A stretch of DNA of 49,576 nt. Source: Jiangella aurantiaca (GTDB lineage Bacteria > Actinomycetota > Actinomycetes > Jiangellales > Jiangellaceae). Shown piece by piece: positions 48,820 through 49,576 of the stretch (positions within the stretch are counted from its first letter, which is position 1; every line of letters begins with the position of its first letter). The stretch covers positions 1-49,576 of the forward strand of contig NZ_SMLB01000046.1 in assembly GCF_004349105.1 (NCBI RefSeq), written 5' to 3'. The notes under the pieces were generated by a model. It searched no databases, was not told the DNA's origin, and saw only the letters and a list, made by a program, of their open reading frames with translations. Position numbers and translations under genes: made by a program.

Positions 48820-49548
48820 GTGCCGCTCTATCGTGACGAGGGGGTCGTGCTGCGCACCCAGAAGCTGGGCGAGGCCGACCGCATCGTCACGCTGCTCACC
48901 AGGAACAACGGCCGCATCCGCACCGTCGCCAAGGGCGTACGGCGCACCACCAGCCGGTTCGGTGCGCGGCTCGAGCCGTTCATGCACGTCGACTGCCAGT
49001 TCGCCACCGGGCGCACGCTCGACATCGTCACGCAGGCCGAGACCATCGCGCCGTACGGCATGAGCATCACCGACGACTACGGCCGCTACACCGCCGGCAC
49101 CGCGATGCTCGAGACCGCCGAGCGGCTCACCGCCGAGGAACGCGAGCCCGCCGTCCAGCAGTACCTGCTGCTGGTGGGCGCGCTGCGGACCCTGGCCGGC
49201 GCCGCGCACGACCCCGGCCTGGTGCTCGACGCGTTCCTGTTGCGCGGGCTGTCCGTCGCCGGGTTCGCGCCCAGCTTCGCCGACTGCGCTCGCTGCGACG
49301 CCCGGGGGCCGCACCGGCTGTTCTCCGTCCAGGCCGGTGGCATGGTGTGCGGGTCGTGCCGCCCGGCCGGCACCGTCGCGCCGTCCGGCGACACCGTCGC
49401 GCTGCTGGCGGCGCTGCTCAGCGGCGACTGGCCGGTCGCCGACGCCAGCGCGCCGCGGGCCCGGCGCGAGGCCAGCGGCATCACCGCGGCGTTCCTGCAG
49501 TGGCACCTCGAACGTGGGCTGCGCTCGCTCGGCCTGGTGGAACGGTGA
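48820..49548 (+). CDS. recO: RecO, recombination mediator
   Basis: 242 residues from a GTG at 48820, with GGAGG and a 4-nt spacer. The N-terminal OB fold reads [20 protein letters not shown] and [19 protein letters not shown]; the C-terminal helical domain carries a four-Cys zinc site (CARCDARG and VCGSCRP). RecO with RecR loads RecA on SSB-coated gaps. Downstream, the stop overlaps a further GTG, as expected for the isoprenyl transferase gene that commonly follows recO. Confidence 0.95.
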   Translation: MPLYRDEGVVLRTQKLGEADRIVTLLTRNNGRIRTVAKGVRRTTSRFGARLEPFMHVDCQFATGRTLDIVTQAETIAPYGMSITDDYGRYTAGTAMLETAERLTAEEREPAVQQYLLLVGALRTLAGAAHDPGLVLDAFLLRGLSVAGFAPSFADCARCDARGPHRLFSVQAGGMVCGSCRPAGTVAPSGDTVALLAALLSGDWPVADASAPRARREASGITAAFLQWHLERGLRSLGLVER

Positions 49549-49563
49549 AGCGCACCTACACCC
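49545..49563 (+). CDS. First codons of the next gene (possibly isoprenyl transferase)
   Basis: GTG at 49545 overlaps the recO stop (GTGA) and opens with KRTYT before native sequence ends. In actinomycetes recO is commonly followed by an uppS-type isoprenyl transferase with a basic start of this kind. Only six codons are visible, so the identity rests on gene order alone. Confidence 0.35.
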
Positions 49564-49576
49564 CTGTCTCTTATAC
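49564..49576. other. Tn5/Nextera mosaic-end adapter sequence at the window end
   Basis: The last 13 bases, CTGTCTCTTATAC, equal the first 13 bases of the 19-bp transposase mosaic-end used in Nextera libraries. This is most likely untrimmed adapter at a contig end and should not be read as genomic sequence. Confidence 0.9.

Overview
This is a 49.6 kb chromosomal stretch from a very GC-rich actinomycete. The evidence is extreme G/C at third codon positions, frequent GTG starts, 4-nt GTGA/ATGA gene overlaps, and a housekeeping order (comEA-comEC-holA-rpsT-lepA ... hemW-DUF3097-hrcA-dnaJ-rsmE ... phoH-ybeY-CNNM-era-leuA-recO) that is the usual actinobacterial backbone. The gene content would fit a Jiangella-like soil or plant actinomycete, but that placement is inference and untested. 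The last 13 bases match the start of the Tn5/Nextera mosaic-end adapter, so the right edge is an assembly or contig end and not native DNA.

Layout. 1-3.7 kb: comEA (C-terminus only), comEC and holA, with an unusual 154-nt comEC/holA overlap. 3.7-5.5 kb, minus strand: a 35-residue micro-ORF, a ribbon-helix-helix protein, a MazF/PemK-fold protein and rpsT, with a perfect 14-bp palindrome in the divergent gap before lepA. 5.6-8.0 kb: lepA and a convergent DUF4916 (NUDIX-like) gene. 8.0-19.4 kb: an accessory plus-strand catabolic block, namely a promoter with LacI-type operator sites fused to the C-terminal remnant of an oligopeptide-type ABC ATPase, a LacI regulator, an FAD-dependent oxidoreductase, a GH3 glycosidase, a truncated GH5 gene, a secreted DUF6351 hydrolase, a stand-alone discoidin-like module and a LacZ-type GH2. 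19.4-20.8 kb: two minus-strand membrane or envelope genes. 21.0-25.4 kb: glycosyltransferase, acyl-CoA ligase and hemW. 25.4-28.7 kb, minus strand: DUF3097 and a TetR-MFS efflux operon preceded by three matching inverted-repeat operators.

28.7-29.2 kb: a gene-less gap with a perfect CRP-type site and a 64-nt nested hairpin. 29.2-32.2 kb: hrcA (with CIRCE), dnaJ and rsmE (apparently CTG-initiated). 32.2-35.0 kb, minus strand: LCP cell-wall ligase, SigE-family sigma factor and GerMN/Gmad2 envelope protein. 35.1-38.8 kb: HIT, PhoH, YbeY, CNNM/CBS transporter-like protein and a cytidine-deaminase-like protein without any catalytic residue, in a tightly coupled run. 38.9-41.0 kb: a large zinc-ribbon/polytopic/undecad-repeat/LRV protein. 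41.0-42.0 kb, minus strand: SMR efflux-TetR pair with an extended palindromic operator. 42.0-46.5 kb: era, a leucine leader peptide with attenuator hairpin, leuA and dacB. 46.6-49.6 kb: an FMN-binding split-barrel protein, a DUF222-HNH protein, a probable 41-residue membrane peptide, recO and the first codons of the next gene.

The most interesting points are the micro-ORF/RHH/MazF-like cassette with its palindrome, the deletion-scarred LacI-controlled glycoside locus with a detached discoidin module, the structured element upstream of hrcA, and the family-specific operators of the two TetR-efflux pairs. All functional statements are from reading the sequence; no database search was run.
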